A stretch of 64,000 bases of DNA from positions 124,001-188,000 of the forward strand of contig CATKXY010000001.1 in assembly GCA_949840915.1 (NCBI GenBank). The letters are read 5' to 3'. The position numbers were made by a program, and so were the translations under genes. Origin of the DNA: an uncultured Lachnospiraceae bacterium (lineage in GTDB: Bacteria > Bacillota > Clostridia > Lachnospirales > Lachnospiraceae). Shown piece by piece: positions 9,901 to 18,549 of the stretch. Numbering within the stretch: position 1 is the first letter of the stretch; each line of letters begins with the position of its first letter. Below the pieces are notes generated by a model that saw only the letters and a list, made by a program, of their open reading frames with translations, ran no database searches and was not told the DNA's origin.

Positions 9901-10540
9901 CAGACTGCTGGAGGGGGCGGGGAGTGAGACGCTTTGCAACGATCCCGGCGGAAAGCTGGAGGCTTACCGGGAGCTGGGCTACCTCTATGCGGACAATCTT
10001 CTGGATGATGAGACTGCATTGGTTTACTTCGAGAAAGCGCTGGAACAGTTTAAGCTGCAGGGAAAAGATGCTGATATGGACGACTGGCAGCACCTGCTGA
10101 TCAGTATCATGCGCTGTTATTGGCAGCTCGGGGAACAGGAGCGGGCACAGTCTTACGGGGAGCTTTATATGCAGAAGCTGGCAGAGCGTTATGAGGACTG
10201 CGGGGAACTCGGTAAGAGCGTGGAGGAATTGTATGGCGCAGCATGCGGAGGTGAGAGGAATCATCTGTCAGATCTGATCCAGCTCAACATTTTCTGCGGA
10301 AACCCGGACAAGGCGCGCCGTCTTGCGGACAGGATGGAGAAAAGCGGGTGGTGCTGGTGGTGTCCCAGGAAGGTCTGCACTGAGGAGTGGGACTGCAGAG
10401 GATATCTGGCATTGGCCGACGGGGACACGGAGAGAGCAAAAGAGTGTTTTGAGCGGGCGCTGGAGAGTACCCCCAACGGTTACGGCGGAGCCAGAAGAGA
10501 GCTGAAGCGCATGGGAATTGGGGATCGGAAATCTGTTTGA
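6959..10540 (+). CDS. Large TPR protein with an N-terminal J-like domain
   Basis: 1193 residues. The first ~60 form a J-domain-like helical hairpin (FSILGLDETTDADLIRAAYL ... FKRLRRAYEEAL). The position of the essential HPD tripeptide is occupied by NPE in NTVNPEDNPEGF, so DnaK stimulation is doubtful. The remainder is almost entirely helical with many tetratricopeptide-like units, for example LFHYIGACYREDGKLNDAIA and WQQKGKILEMLDRGDEAFEC. No signal peptide or membrane segment is obvious, so it is probably a cytoplasmic scaffold. It has its own promoter and ends just before the aldo/keto reductase. The precise partner is unknown. Confidence 0.88.
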   Translation: MDIQEMFSILGLDETTDADLIRAAYLKRLNTVNPEDNPEGFKRLRRAYEEALLYGKRQIGPEEGRTDDPVEIFLCKAEEIYRSISRRIDKAEWEKLLGDEILDDLDLGEDAKWRLFAMLADKFRIPSDIWRVLDHVFGIVQNEKTFKEHLNVNFVDFMVRNIVSDTEEGQFTYARFEGRDQADYDSFLDAYYKLRRFLDTREPEDRDEWEKEISRQEAFLDSMQISHPRYVLDKARICMIRGEKAEAERIAREILAQESGPDKDPYVLLGSAAVLRQCGYGDEAEALLRELLEQENLNSGLIYMASWNMAEICFERDNLVEARTYVRAARRCYNTKETLELENEICRALLSLYTGERKDSLTREDGLLLAKVFLHLDQEKQALAFFEEHPLLEEDASDCHLLKGLILLGCGEAERVLKEAEAYRRCLLSEESDAVPQTEENEKKTQELAQSWRMEAQAFHQLYLKSREADPEGAALLKDKTMNAINAAIELCPDEVHFLAVKVVFLDDFGEYEQIVEVCRRILEFASDDFYAYYYLQDACMKLDRAQEVVDTFYAARRIYDKMPRIYEHAVTIFIRYGQYRDAARVLDLAEESGVASQLLSLQRFKVMRQNVTDETSFKKADAYAEELLTELENAMEQSEETRDETAGYLAEARLQRCYLYDSPQAGHINWAERLDKMEQWAKETLEISDNINMRYFLGRLYCQYRNDTKRALEQLKICEERGMTFPWLFHYIGACYREDGKLNDAIAYDKRALEGYPEEEEFIYTLSWRYREKFVNTAQKEYADESFRYIETLRSKFGDSGREYWQLAVLYLRCGDKEKALECADLSLKDGETALRWQQKGKILEMLDRGDEAFECYQKSIELARASGSDRKYPFTQSYWYFVYKGDYEGGVTWFRGQQPLVLSEEQRRDNLDSIMNLYKSAHRWDEALGMIAEIYGGTKLSEHVCDSWELEGERIMNLLDLYQLTLPDEELPDKADQARRLLEGAGSETLCNDPGGKLEAYRELGYLYADNLLDDETALVYFEKALEQFKLQGKDADMDDWQHLLISIMRCYWQLGEQERAQSYGELYMQKLAERYEDCGELGKSVEELYGAACGGERNHLSDLIQLNIFCGNPDKARRLADRMEKSGWCWWCPRKVCTEEWDCRGYLALADGDTERAKECFERALESTPNGYGGARRELKRMGIGDRKSV

Positions 10541-10587
10541 GGAAAGACGCGTTTTATCCGCCGGGCGGCGGGGAAGGAGAACGGAAT

Positions 10588-11550
10588 ATGCAGTACATAA
10601 AACTCGGTGATTCGGATATACAGGTGTCGCGGCTCTGCGTGGGGTGTATGAGTTTTGGAAAGGCGTCGGCGGATTTTCATGAGTGGACGCTGGATCCCCG
10701 GGAGACGGAGACGCTGGTGAAGCATGCTCTGGATCTGGGCATCAATTTTTTTGACACTGCCAACGGTTATTCCCACGGTACCAGTGAGGAATATCTGGGC
10801 AGGGCGCTGCGCAATAACATTGCGAGGGAAAAGGCGGTGATCGCCACCAAGGTGTATTTCAATGAGGGACATCTGTCCAGAGAGGCCATCAACCGGGAGA
10901 TAGACGGGTCCCTGAAGCGCCTCGGGACGGATTATGTGGATCTGTATATCATCCACCGCTTTGATTACGGCACGCCCATAGAGGAGACCATGGAGGCCCT
11001 TGACGGGCTGGTAAGGGCGGGAAAGGTCAGGGCGCTCGGAGCGTCGGCCATGTACGGTTATCAGTTTATGAATATGCAGCTGGCGGCCGAGAAAAACGGA
11101 TGGACAAAGTTTGTCTCCATGCAGAATCACTATAATCTGCTCTACCGGGAGGATGAGCGGGAGCTGATTCCCGTGTGCAGGCAGATGGGCGTGGCGCTGA
11201 CTCCGTACAGTCCGCTGGCGGCGGGGAGACTTTCCCGCACGGAGTGGAAGACGGGCTCAAAGCGCAGTCAGACCGATTATATGGCATCCGGGAAATACGA
11301 TGAGACGAAGGAGCAGGATTATCAGATTGTTCTGCGGGTAAAAGAGCTGGCGGACAAATATCATGCGTCCATGACTCAGATTGCACTTGCATGGCTGTTT
11401 GCGAAGGGGGCGGCCTCGCCGTTGATCGGCGCCACAAAGGCGGAGTATTTTGACGATGCGGCCGGGGCGCTTGACATGGAACTTACTGAGGAGGAGATCA
11501 GTTATCTGGAGGAGCTCTATCTGCCGCACAGGATAAAGGGCGCTCTGTGA
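10588..11550 (+). CDS. Aldo/keto reductase
   Basis: NADPH-dependent oxidoreductase of the AKR superfamily, 320 residues from the ATG at 10588. GGAAGGAG lies upstream; the track ORF from 10537 overlaps the previous gene and lacks a ribosome site. The catalytic tetrad is visible: Asp and Tyr in NFFDTANGYSHGTSEEYLG, Lys in KAVIATKVYF, and His in DLYIIHRFDYGTPIEE. The C-terminal SPLIGATKAEYFDDA is the usual cofactor-binding end. The substrate cannot be told from sequence. It is followed at 22 bases by the IbrA-like gene. Confidence 0.93.
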   Translation: MQYIKLGDSDIQVSRLCVGCMSFGKASADFHEWTLDPRETETLVKHALDLGINFFDTANGYSHGTSEEYLGRALRNNIAREKAVIATKVYFNEGHLSREAINREIDGSLKRLGTDYVDLYIIHRFDYGTPIEETMEALDGLVRAGKVRALGASAMYGYQFMNMQLAAEKNGWTKFVSMQNHYNLLYREDERELIPVCRQMGVALTPYSPLAAGRLSRTEWKTGSKRSQTDYMASGKYDETKEQDYQIVLRVKELADKYHASMTQIALAWLFAKGAASPLIGATKAEYFDDAAGALDMELTEEEISYLEELYLPHRIKGAL

Positions 11551-11572
11551 TATTTGAGATGTAAAGGGTGTT

Positions 11573-12904
11573 ATGAGACGAGAATATACGAAGCAGAATG
11601 TTTATGAGGCGGTTCAGGAGCGTCTGCGGCTGATCTTTGAGGAATTTGACAATATATATGTGTCTTTTTCCGGTGGAAAGGACAGCGGACTGCTCCTGAA
11701 TCTTGTGCTGGACTTTCGGAAAAAGTATTATCCCGGGAAAGCGATAGGAGTTTTTCATCAGGATTTTGAGGCGCAGTACACAGTGACCACCGAGTATGTG
11801 GAGAGAACCTTTGAGCGGATCAAGTCCGAGGTGGAGCCGTACTGGGTGTGCCTGCCCATGGCCACGCGGACCGCGCTGAGCAGTTACCAGATGTACTGGT
11901 ACCCCTGGGACGATACCAAAAAGGATAGCTGGGTCAGGGAGATGCCCCGGAAGGAATATGTGATCAATCTGGACAACAATCCCGTCACAACCTATCGCTA
12001 TCGCATGCATCAGGAGGATCTGGCCAAGCAGTTCGGGCGCTGGTACCGCATATCGCATGACAATAAGAAGACAGTCTGTCTGCTGGGACTGCGGGCTGAT
12101 GAATCGCTGCAGCGTTACAGCGGATTTGTCAATAAAAAGTATGGTTATGGCGGAGAGTGCTGGATCGGAAAGCAGTTTAAGGATGTATGGTGTGCTTCTC
12201 CGCTGTATGACTGGTCCTCCGAGGACGTCTGGCACGCCAATGCCATGTTCGGTTATGACTACAATCGCCTGTATGATCTGTATTATATGGCGGGGCTGAA
12301 GGTTTCTCAGATGCGGGTAGCCTCGCCGTTTAATGATTATTCCAAGGATGCGCTCAACCTGTACCGCGTCATAGATCCGAAGATGTGGGTGAAGCTTGTG
12401 GGCAGGGTGCAGGGCGCTAATTTTGCCTGTATCTATGGCAAGACCAAGGCTATGGGATACCGGAACGTGACGCTGCCGGAGGGACATACCTGGCGGTCTT
12501 ACACGATGTTTCTGCTGGACACGCTTCCCAAGAGACTGCGTAACAGTTATGCCAAAAAATTCAACTCTTCGATTATTTTCTGGCACAAGACCGGAGGGGG
12601 ACTGGATGAGGAGACGATACAGGAGCTGGAGGAGCATGGTTATCAGATCAAGCGTAACGGTGTGTCCAATTACACTCTGAATAAGAAGTCCAGGATTATT
12701 TTTATTGACAAGATACCGGATAACACGGATGATATCAAGTCCACAAAGGATATTCCCAGCTGGAAGAGGATGTGTTTTTGTATCCTCAAAAACGATCATG
12801 TGTGCCGCTTTATGGGATTCGGGCTGAGCAGGCAGCAGCAGAAGCGGGTTGATGAGATCCGGCGCAAATATAAGAGCATCGAGGAGATCGATTATGGAGT
12901 ATAA
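11573..12904 (+). CDS. IbrA-like PAPS-reductase-family PP-loop protein (DUF3440 type)
   Basis: 443 residues. The N-terminal PP-loop NIYVSFSGGKDSGLLLNLVL marks the PAPS reductase / adenine nucleotide alpha-hydrolase fold. A long C-terminal extension, with YDWSSEDVWHANAMFGYDYN and HKTGGGLDEETIQELEEHGY, resembles IbrA/YbdN of enterobacteria. The coding end overlaps the start of a ParB-like gene by 11 bases, matching the known IbrA-IbrB pairing. E. coli IbrAB influence expression of immunoglobulin-binding proteins; the molecular activity is not established. Alternative: a sulfur-transfer enzyme. The family call rests on motif and partner gene. Confidence 0.85.
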   Translation: MRREYTKQNVYEAVQERLRLIFEEFDNIYVSFSGGKDSGLLLNLVLDFRKKYYPGKAIGVFHQDFEAQYTVTTEYVERTFERIKSEVEPYWVCLPMATRTALSSYQMYWYPWDDTKKDSWVREMPRKEYVINLDNNPVTTYRYRMHQEDLAKQFGRWYRISHDNKKTVCLLGLRADESLQRYSGFVNKKYGYGGECWIGKQFKDVWCASPLYDWSSEDVWHANAMFGYDYNRLYDLYYMAGLKVSQMRVASPFNDYSKDALNLYRVIDPKMWVKLVGRVQGANFACIYGKTKAMGYRNVTLPEGHTWRSYTMFLLDTLPKRLRNSYAKKFNSSIIFWHKTGGGLDEETIQELEEHGYQIKRNGVSNYTLNKKSRIIFIDKIPDNTDDIKSTKDIPSWKRMCFCILKNDHVCRFMGFGLSRQQQKRVDEIRRKYKSIEEIDYGV

Positions 12905-13445
12905 AAGTCCGACCTATCATATCAGGGCGGTTCCCGTCGAAAAGGTGGAGCCCAACGATTACAATCCCAATACGGTGGCGCCGCCGGAGATGAAGCTTTT
13001 GTATGAGAGTATCAAAAACGACGGTTACACTATGCCTGTCGTCTGCTATTATGATAAGGAGAGAGACCGGTATATCATCGTGGACGGCTTTCACCGCTAC
13101 CGGATCATGCTTGAGCATGCGGATATCTATGAGAGAGAGGAAGGAATGCTTCCGGTCTCTGTGATCGATAAACCCATCGACCAGCGGATAGCCAGCACAA
13201 TCCGTCATAATCGCGCGAGGGGCAGTCATGATGTGGATCTGATGAGCAATATCGTGAAGGAGCTGCACGAGCTTGGCCGTTCCGACGCGTGGATTTCCAG
13301 ACATCTGGGGATGGACAGGGACGAGATCCTTCGATTAAAGCAGATCACCGGACTGGCGGCTCTGTTTAAGGATGTGAAGTTCGGGAAGGCATGGAAGCCG
13401 GCGGAGGAGCCGGAGAGCCGAGAGGATAAATTGTCGCCTGTTTAA
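12894..13445 (+). CDS. IbrB-like ParB/sulfiredoxin-fold protein
   Basis: 183 residues from the ATG at 12894 (GAGGAG upstream), nested in the 3' end of the IbrA-like gene, so translationally coupled. The ParB N-terminal fold is recognisable: VPVEKVEPNDYNPN, then YIIVDGFHRYRIML (the GxxR-type nucleotide-binding segment) and RARGSHDVDLMSNIVKEL. An HTH-like stretch SDAWISRHLGMDRDEILRLK follows. Its partner and order match IbrA-IbrB. It probably binds or hydrolyses nucleotides together with the PP-loop protein; this is inference. Confidence 0.86.
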   Translation: MEYKSPTYHIRAVPVEKVEPNDYNPNTVAPPEMKLLYESIKNDGYTMPVVCYYDKERDRYIIVDGFHRYRIMLEHADIYEREEGMLPVSVIDKPIDQRIASTIRHNRARGSHDVDLMSNIVKELHELGRSDAWISRHLGMDRDEILRLKQITGLAALFKDVKFGKAWKPAEEPESREDKLSPV

Positions 13446-13464
13446 GCAGGCAGGGGGTATACGG

Positions 13465-14574
13465 ATGAAGATTATCCATTGCGCGGACGTGCATCTGGAC
13501 TCAAAACTTTCTGCAAATCTGGATCAGCGCAGGGCGGGAATCCGGCGCGAGGAGCTGCTGCACACATTCCTGAGAATGATAGATTATGCCGCGGAGCATG
13601 AGGTGGAAGCAATACTGATCGCAGGGGATCTGTTTGATACCCGGCGGGTGCAGGCAGGCGTGAGAAACGCGGTGGAGGACGCTGTCCGAAAGCATCCGGA
13701 CATGGATTTCTACCTTCTGAAAGGCAATCATGAGGCGGCGGGGTTTCTGGATGTGCTGGAGGAGATACCGCCTAATCTGAAGCTTTTTGGGACGGACTGG
13801 ACAGGATATGTGCTGAACCCCGGGGGAGCGGGCAATATTGTGCTCACGGGGGCAGAGCTGACACCGGAGAAGGCGGGAGCGCTCTATGGCAGCCTGGTGC
13901 TGGACTACGAGAACTTCAATATTGTCATGCTCCACGGGCAGCAGAACCAGTATATGGGCAGAAACCGGGCGGAGGTGATCGCTCTGGAGGCGCTGAAGAA
14001 TAAGGGGATTGACTACCTGGCGCTGGGGCATGTTCATGCCTATCATATGGAGGCGCTGGACCGGCGCGGGAAATGGTGCTACAGCGGCTGTCTGGAGGGC
14101 CGGGGGTTTGACGAGTGCGGGGAGCATGGCTTTGTGCTTCTGGATATCGATGAGAACAGTCTGGAATATCAGTGTGAGTGGGTGCCTTTTGCGGGAAGGC
14201 AGCTGCATGTGCTGGAGGTGGATGTGACGGGCTGCACCACTTCTCCGGAGATGGCGGATATCGTGAGGGACGCACTGGCGGGAGAGAACTGGCCTTCCAG
14301 AGATCTGGTGAAGGTGGTCCTCACCGGGCGGGTGGATGTGACCTGTGAGAAGGATACGGACTTTATAACCAGGAAGCTGGAGGACGGATTTTTCTTTTTA
14401 AAGATGAAGGACGAGACAAAGCTCACAGTGGACTTTGACAGTTATCTCCTCGACGAGTCCCTGAAGGGAGAGTTTGTCCGGCAGGTGAGGGCGGCCGCAG
14501 AGCTCTCTGAGGAGACCAAGTCGGTCGTGATCCGGTATGGACTGCAGGCGTTGGCCGGGGAGGACATTGTATAG
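13465..14574 (+). CDS. SbcD/YhaO-like metallophosphoesterase (DNA repair exonuclease)
   Basis: 369 residues with the calcineurin-like phosphoesterase motifs in order: CADVHLDS (Asp/His), AGDLFDT, KGNHEAAG, MLHGQQN and ALGHVHAY, which supply the two-metal site of Mre11/SbcD nucleases. The next gene starts directly after this stop codon and encodes the SbcC/Rad50-like partner, so the two should form a double-strand-end processing complex. The sequence resembles the YhaO branch of B. subtilis rather than classical SbcD; this distinction is by eye. Confidence 0.92.
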   Translation: MKIIHCADVHLDSKLSANLDQRRAGIRREELLHTFLRMIDYAAEHEVEAILIAGDLFDTRRVQAGVRNAVEDAVRKHPDMDFYLLKGNHEAAGFLDVLEEIPPNLKLFGTDWTGYVLNPGGAGNIVLTGAELTPEKAGALYGSLVLDYENFNIVMLHGQQNQYMGRNRAEVIALEALKNKGIDYLALGHVHAYHMEALDRRGKWCYSGCLEGRGFDECGEHGFVLLDIDENSLEYQCEWVPFAGRQLHVLEVDVTGCTTSPEMADIVRDALAGENWPSRDLVKVVLTGRVDVTCEKDTDFITRKLEDGFFFLKMKDETKLTVDFDSYLLDESLKGEFVRQVRAAAELSEETKSVVIRYGLQALAGEDIV

Positions 14575-17352
14575 ATGCGTTTATGGAAATGTCATATTGA
14601 CAATTTCGGGAAATTTACGGATTTCACGGTGGATTTTGCCGAGAATCCCTGTGTTTTCAAGGAGCCTAACGGCTGGGGCAAGAGCACTTTGGCAGCCTTT
14701 GTAAAGGTGATGTTTTACGGCTTTGCCAATGAGAAGAAGCGGGGTGATACGCTGGAGCGGGAGCGCCTGCGCTATAAGCCGTGGCAGGGCGGCAGTTACG
14801 GCGGCGAGCTGGAGTTTGAGGCCAAAGGAAAGCGGTATCTGCTGAACCGCACCTTTGGAAATAAGGAATCGGAGGATTCTTTTGCGCTCTACGACGCTGT
14901 GACGGGTGTAAAATGTGACGATTTCAGTGTGAACATCGGAGAAGAATTGTTTCAGATCAATCAGGAGTCCTTTCTGCGCACGGTCTATATCGCCCAGAAT
15001 GACTGTTATGCCGAAACCACTGACAGTATCAACGCCAAGATCGGCAATCTGGCGGACGCTCTGGGGGATATGAACGATTATGAGAAGGTGCGGCAGGTCA
15101 TTAAGGATCTGCGCAACAGTCTGACACCCGGCCGCAAGACCGGCTTGCTGAAGCGTCAAAAGACGGAGATTGCGGAGCTTAAGGATGAGCTTCGCCGGAT
15201 GGAGGCGGTGGAGCAGTCTGTGGCAGAGCTGGAAAAAAAGTATCAGAGGTGTCTGGAAGAGCGCAGGGAGACGCTGGAACAAAGAGAGAATGTCTCAAGG
15301 GAGTGGGAGCGTGCAAACCGCGGGAAGGAAGTGGAGGCTAAGCGCCTGCACTATGAGAGTATTCTGGAAAAGCTGGCCCGGAAGCGCAGCGCGGTGGAGG
15401 GGGAGCTTGCCGGCCTTGGAGGAAATGTGCCGGAGCGGGAGGTTTTGCAGAGTATGCAGAACCTGCGCAGGAGCATGGTGCAGCAGGAGTCCGATGCGCA
15501 GGCCAATGCCCTGAGTCCGGAAGAGTCGGCGGAGCTTTCGCGGATGAGAATCCGTTTTGCACAGGGTGTGCCGGATGAGGCGGAGCTTTCGCGCGGGCGC
15601 AGGCTCCTGTCACAGATAGCGGAGCTTGAGCGGACGGCCGCGCAGAAGCGTTTATCAGGGGAAGAGCGCTCGGAGTATGAGAGTCTTAGGGCAGCGCTCG
15701 AAGGAGAGGATCCTGTCAGGGAGGCGGAGCTGGAGGAGAGCCTGCGTCTGTGCGGGCTGTATCTTGACAAAAAGAGCGGACTTGGTGCCAAGCAGGCGGT
15801 GTTTGGCTCTATGCGGCGGCTTGCACAGAGTGCAGAGGAGCAGGAGAGGCAGGCTGAGCAAAGGATGCGGGCACATCAGGCCAGGAGGCGGGTATTTTTG
15901 TGTGTATCTGCCCTTTTGGCGCTTGCGGCCGGGGGATTTTTGCTCTGGGCCGGGCTGGGGCCGGGCGCTGTGCTGTCTGAGGCAGGACAGAGATCCGGGG
16001 GAGCGGGTCTGTGGGGCGCCGTGTTTTTGGGCGGCGTACTCTTGTGCGCGGGCGCGGGTCTGGCAGCGGGGGCGTTCAGAGGGAGAAGGTCTGTGGGCCC
16101 GGATATTGTTTTGGAGGAGGAGCAGAAGGAACAGGACGCCATCCTGGAGCTTCAGCGCGAGATAGAGGAAGATCAGGCTATGATGGAGCAGGCCAGGGAC
16201 TTTGTGGAAGCGTTTATACGGGCGCTCGGGCCCCGGATCGGGCCGGGGGCCCGGGGGTTCGGGGAAGATCCTTACCGGGTTCGGGATGAGCTCTACGGCC
16301 TGAAAAACGATCTGCGCAGACTGGGGCAGCTTCAGGCCAGGGAACAGGATTACCGCAGTCAGGGTTATGATGAACGCCAGCGCAGGATGCGGGCTGAGGC
16401 GGAAGAGATCCTGCGGCCATATTGCGCGGGAGAGGTATTTTCCCGGGAGGAGCTTCAACGGCGCTATGCGGAGCTTGAGCAGGATGCGGCGGCTTTTCGG
16501 GTGTTGGAGACCAGGGACGGAAAATACAGGAGCGCCCGGAGGGCAGCGGGGGATCAGGAGCGGCAGATCAGGAGTTTTCTGGAGTCCGCAGGGCAGGATG
16601 CGGCAGCGGATATGGATGAAGGACTGCAGAAAATTTTGCGGATTCTGCAGGAGTATGAGAATGATCAACAGGAATTGGACAGACTAGAGACAGAGCGGAA
16701 AAGGTTTGAGGAGGAGTTTGACATCACAAGCCTGCGGCAGCCGCGCAGAGAGGAGCCGGAGTCTGCGGAGACGCTAAAGCACCGTATGGACCGGCTGGAT
16801 GAGCAGGCGGCGCAGCTCTGGGAGCATGCGCATGTCTATCAGGTGCAGCTGGATGAGCGGCAGCAGGAGCTCGATGAGCTTCAGGCAAAGCGGGACAGGC
16901 TGGCGGAGCTCGAGCAAAAATATGATGCGGACTTTGACTATTATACGAATCTGGGGCTTGCGGGGGATTATCTGGAGAAGGCCAAGGAGAGTCTGTCAGC
17001 CCGTTATATCGGGCCGGTGCTTGACTCGTTCAGGCGTTATTATGAGCAGCTTGCCGGGGAGGACGGAGCGGACTTTTGCATGGATGCCAATATTCATGTG
17101 ACCCGGCGGGTTTTAGGAGCGCAGCGGGAGAAGGGAGCGTTTAGCCTGGGCAGTCAGGATCTGGTGAATATTGTGCTGCGTGTGGCTCTGGCGGAAGCCA
17201 TGTATCAGAGAGAAAAGCCCTTTTTGATTCTGGATGATTCCTTTGTGAATCTGGACGAGGCGCGGCTTGAGACTGCCGGGACCTTCCTGCGCCGGATAGC
17301 GGAGGACTATCAGGTGATTTATTTTACCTGCCATGAGAGCAGGGCGTTTTAA
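14575..17352 (+). CDS. SbcC/YhaN-like ATPase (Rad50 family) with internal hydrophobic segments
   Basis: 925 residues. The N-terminal MRLWKCHIDNFGKFTDFTVD and Walker A in EPNGWGKSTLAAFVK mark the SMC/Rad50 family. Long coiled coils follow (about 190-430 and 520-800). The C-terminal ATPase half has signature-like FSLGSQDLVNIVLRVALAEAMYQ and Walker B FLILDDSFVNLDEARLE. Two hydrophobic stretches near residues 440-490 (VFLCVSALLALAAGGFLLWA and GAVFLGGVLLCAGAGLAAGA) interrupt the coil, as in YhaN-type proteins, and could be membrane inserted. No zinc-hook CxxC is evident there. The ATG abuts the SbcD-like stop codon. Confidence 0.9.
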   Translation: MRLWKCHIDNFGKFTDFTVDFAENPCVFKEPNGWGKSTLAAFVKVMFYGFANEKKRGDTLERERLRYKPWQGGSYGGELEFEAKGKRYLLNRTFGNKESEDSFALYDAVTGVKCDDFSVNIGEELFQINQESFLRTVYIAQNDCYAETTDSINAKIGNLADALGDMNDYEKVRQVIKDLRNSLTPGRKTGLLKRQKTEIAELKDELRRMEAVEQSVAELEKKYQRCLEERRETLEQRENVSREWERANRGKEVEAKRLHYESILEKLARKRSAVEGELAGLGGNVPEREVLQSMQNLRRSMVQQESDAQANALSPEESAELSRMRIRFAQGVPDEAELSRGRRLLSQIAELERTAAQKRLSGEERSEYESLRAALEGEDPVREAELEESLRLCGLYLDKKSGLGAKQAVFGSMRRLAQSAEEQERQAEQRMRAHQARRRVFLCVSALLALAAGGFLLWAGLGPGAVLSEAGQRSGGAGLWGAVFLGGVLLCAGAGLAAGAFRGRRSVGPDIVLEEEQKEQDAILELQREIEEDQAMMEQARDFVEAFIRALGPRIGPGARGFGEDPYRVRDELYGLKNDLRRLGQLQAREQDYRSQGYDERQRRMRAEAEEILRPYCAGEVFSREELQRRYAELEQDAAAFRVLETRDGKYRSARRAAGDQERQIRSFLESAGQDAAADMDEGLQKILRILQEYENDQQELDRLETERKRFEEEFDITSLRQPRREEPESAETLKHRMDRLDEQAAQLWEHAHVYQVQLDERQQELDELQAKRDRLAELEQKYDADFDYYTNLGLAGDYLEKAKESLSARYIGPVLDSFRRYYEQLAGEDGADFCMDANIHVTRRVLGAQREKGAFSLGSQDLVNIVLRVALAEAMYQREKPFLILDDSFVNLDEARLETAGTFLRRIAEDYQVIYFTCHESRAF

Positions 17353-17371
17353 CAATGATTGAGGGATAAGA

Positions 17372-18427
17372 ATGAAGAAGAGAGGATTGTCGGCATTTTT
17401 GGGTCTGTTGGCGCTGCTGGCGTTTGCGGCCTGCGGCGGCCGGGAAGGCACCCGGGTGGTGTTTACCACGGGATTTGCCAAGGATGAGGTGTTTCGCATC
17501 GAGGATGAGTCCTGCAGAACGGATGAGATCATGGTATATTTGACCACCATACAGAATCAGTATGAGGGGGTCTATGGAGCGGAGATCTGGAATACGACTC
17601 TGGACGGCGTGACTCTGGAGGAGAATGTGAAGGAGACTGTGCTGGCCAGAATTGCCCAGGTAAAGACGATGTATCTCCTGGCGGTGTCGAAGGGCGTGGC
17701 GCTGGACGACAAAGAACAGCTATCGGTAAAACGGGCGTCCGAGGAGTATTTTGCCTCCCTGAACGAGACGGAGATCCGGGAGATGGGAGTCTCCCTGGAG
17801 ACGGTGGAAGGCCTGTATACGGAATATGCGCTGGCGGACAAGGTGTATGACTACCTGATCGAGGATATCAATCCGGAGATCAGTGACGACGAGGCCCGCA
17901 CGATCACGGTGCAGCATATTCTGCTGCGCACCTATACCATGGACGGGGCGGGTAAGAGGGCGCCCTATCCGGACAGCGTGAGGCAGGCTATCTATGACAA
18001 GGCCTGCGAGATCCGGGAGATGGCGGACTCGGGAGAGTATGATTTTACAGAGCTTGCCTCCCGCTACAGCGAGGATACCACGATCACTTACTCCTTCGGA
18101 AAGGGAGAGATGGACCGTTATTTTGAGGAGGCTGCCTTTCTGCTGGAGACGGATGAGATCAGTCCGGTGGTGGAGAGCGAGAGCGGCTATCATATTATCA
18201 AATGCATCAACACCTTCAACCGGGAGGAGACGGACGCCAATAAGCTCAAAATTGTGGAGCAGCGTTGCAGAGAGGCGTTCGGGCAGGAATATGACGCCTT
18301 TGTGGAGACGCTGGCGAAAAATCTGAACGAGCCGCTCTGGGAGGAGATTGAGCTGATTCACGACGAAAATGTGAAAACGGATAATTTCTTTGCAGTCTAT
18401 GATAAATATTTTGCCAAACCCGAGTAG
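17372..18427 (+). CDS. PrsA-like peptidyl-prolyl isomerase lipoprotein
   Basis: Extracytoplasmic foldase of 351 residues. MKKRGLSAFLGLLALLAFAACGG is a lipoprotein signal with an AAC lipobox cysteine. A SurA/PrsA-type N-terminal helical region is followed by a PpiC parvulin domain (about 190-300): ITVQHILLRTY, YDFTELASRYSED, ESGYHIIKC. It starts 19 bases after the SbcC-like gene and may share its transcript, but the functional link is unclear. It should act at the outer face of the membrane on secreted proteins. Confidence 0.9.
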   Translation: MKKRGLSAFLGLLALLAFAACGGREGTRVVFTTGFAKDEVFRIEDESCRTDEIMVYLTTIQNQYEGVYGAEIWNTTLDGVTLEENVKETVLARIAQVKTMYLLAVSKGVALDDKEQLSVKRASEEYFASLNETEIREMGVSLETVEGLYTEYALADKVYDYLIEDINPEISDDEARTITVQHILLRTYTMDGAGKRAPYPDSVRQAIYDKACEIREMADSGEYDFTELASRYSEDTTITYSFGKGEMDRYFEEAAFLLETDEISPVVESESGYHIIKCINTFNREETDANKLKIVEQRCREAFGQEYDAFVETLAKNLNEPLWEEIELIHDENVKTDNFFAVYDKYFAKPE

Positions 18428-18515
18428 CATCAGATCCGTGAGTTGGTGCAGGGAGGATTTAGAAAAATTTTATAATTCAAAAAAGCCTGTGGATATCAGG
18501 GATTACAGAGAATTG

Positions 18516-18542
18516 TTAGCACTCATGACAAATGAGTGCTAG
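18516..18542 (+). promoter_or_regulatory. CIRCE element (HrcA operator) upstream of htpG
   Basis: TTAGCACTC, nine bases, GAGTGCTAG: 17 of 18 arm positions match the CIRCE consensus TTAGCACTC-N9-GAGTGCTAA. It sits just upstream of the TTGACT-N17-TAAACT promoter and about 113 bases ahead of the htpG ATG. HrcA is the known repressor of CIRCE in Firmicutes. Confidence 0.95.
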
Positions 18543-18549
18543 TTTTCTG

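Noticed and set aside
11498-12799. 433-codon ORF antisense to the IbrA-like gene
   Set aside because: Shadow ORF; its composition (Ile/Leu/His/Arg) and the lack of any motif are typical of reverse frames of GC-biased genes.
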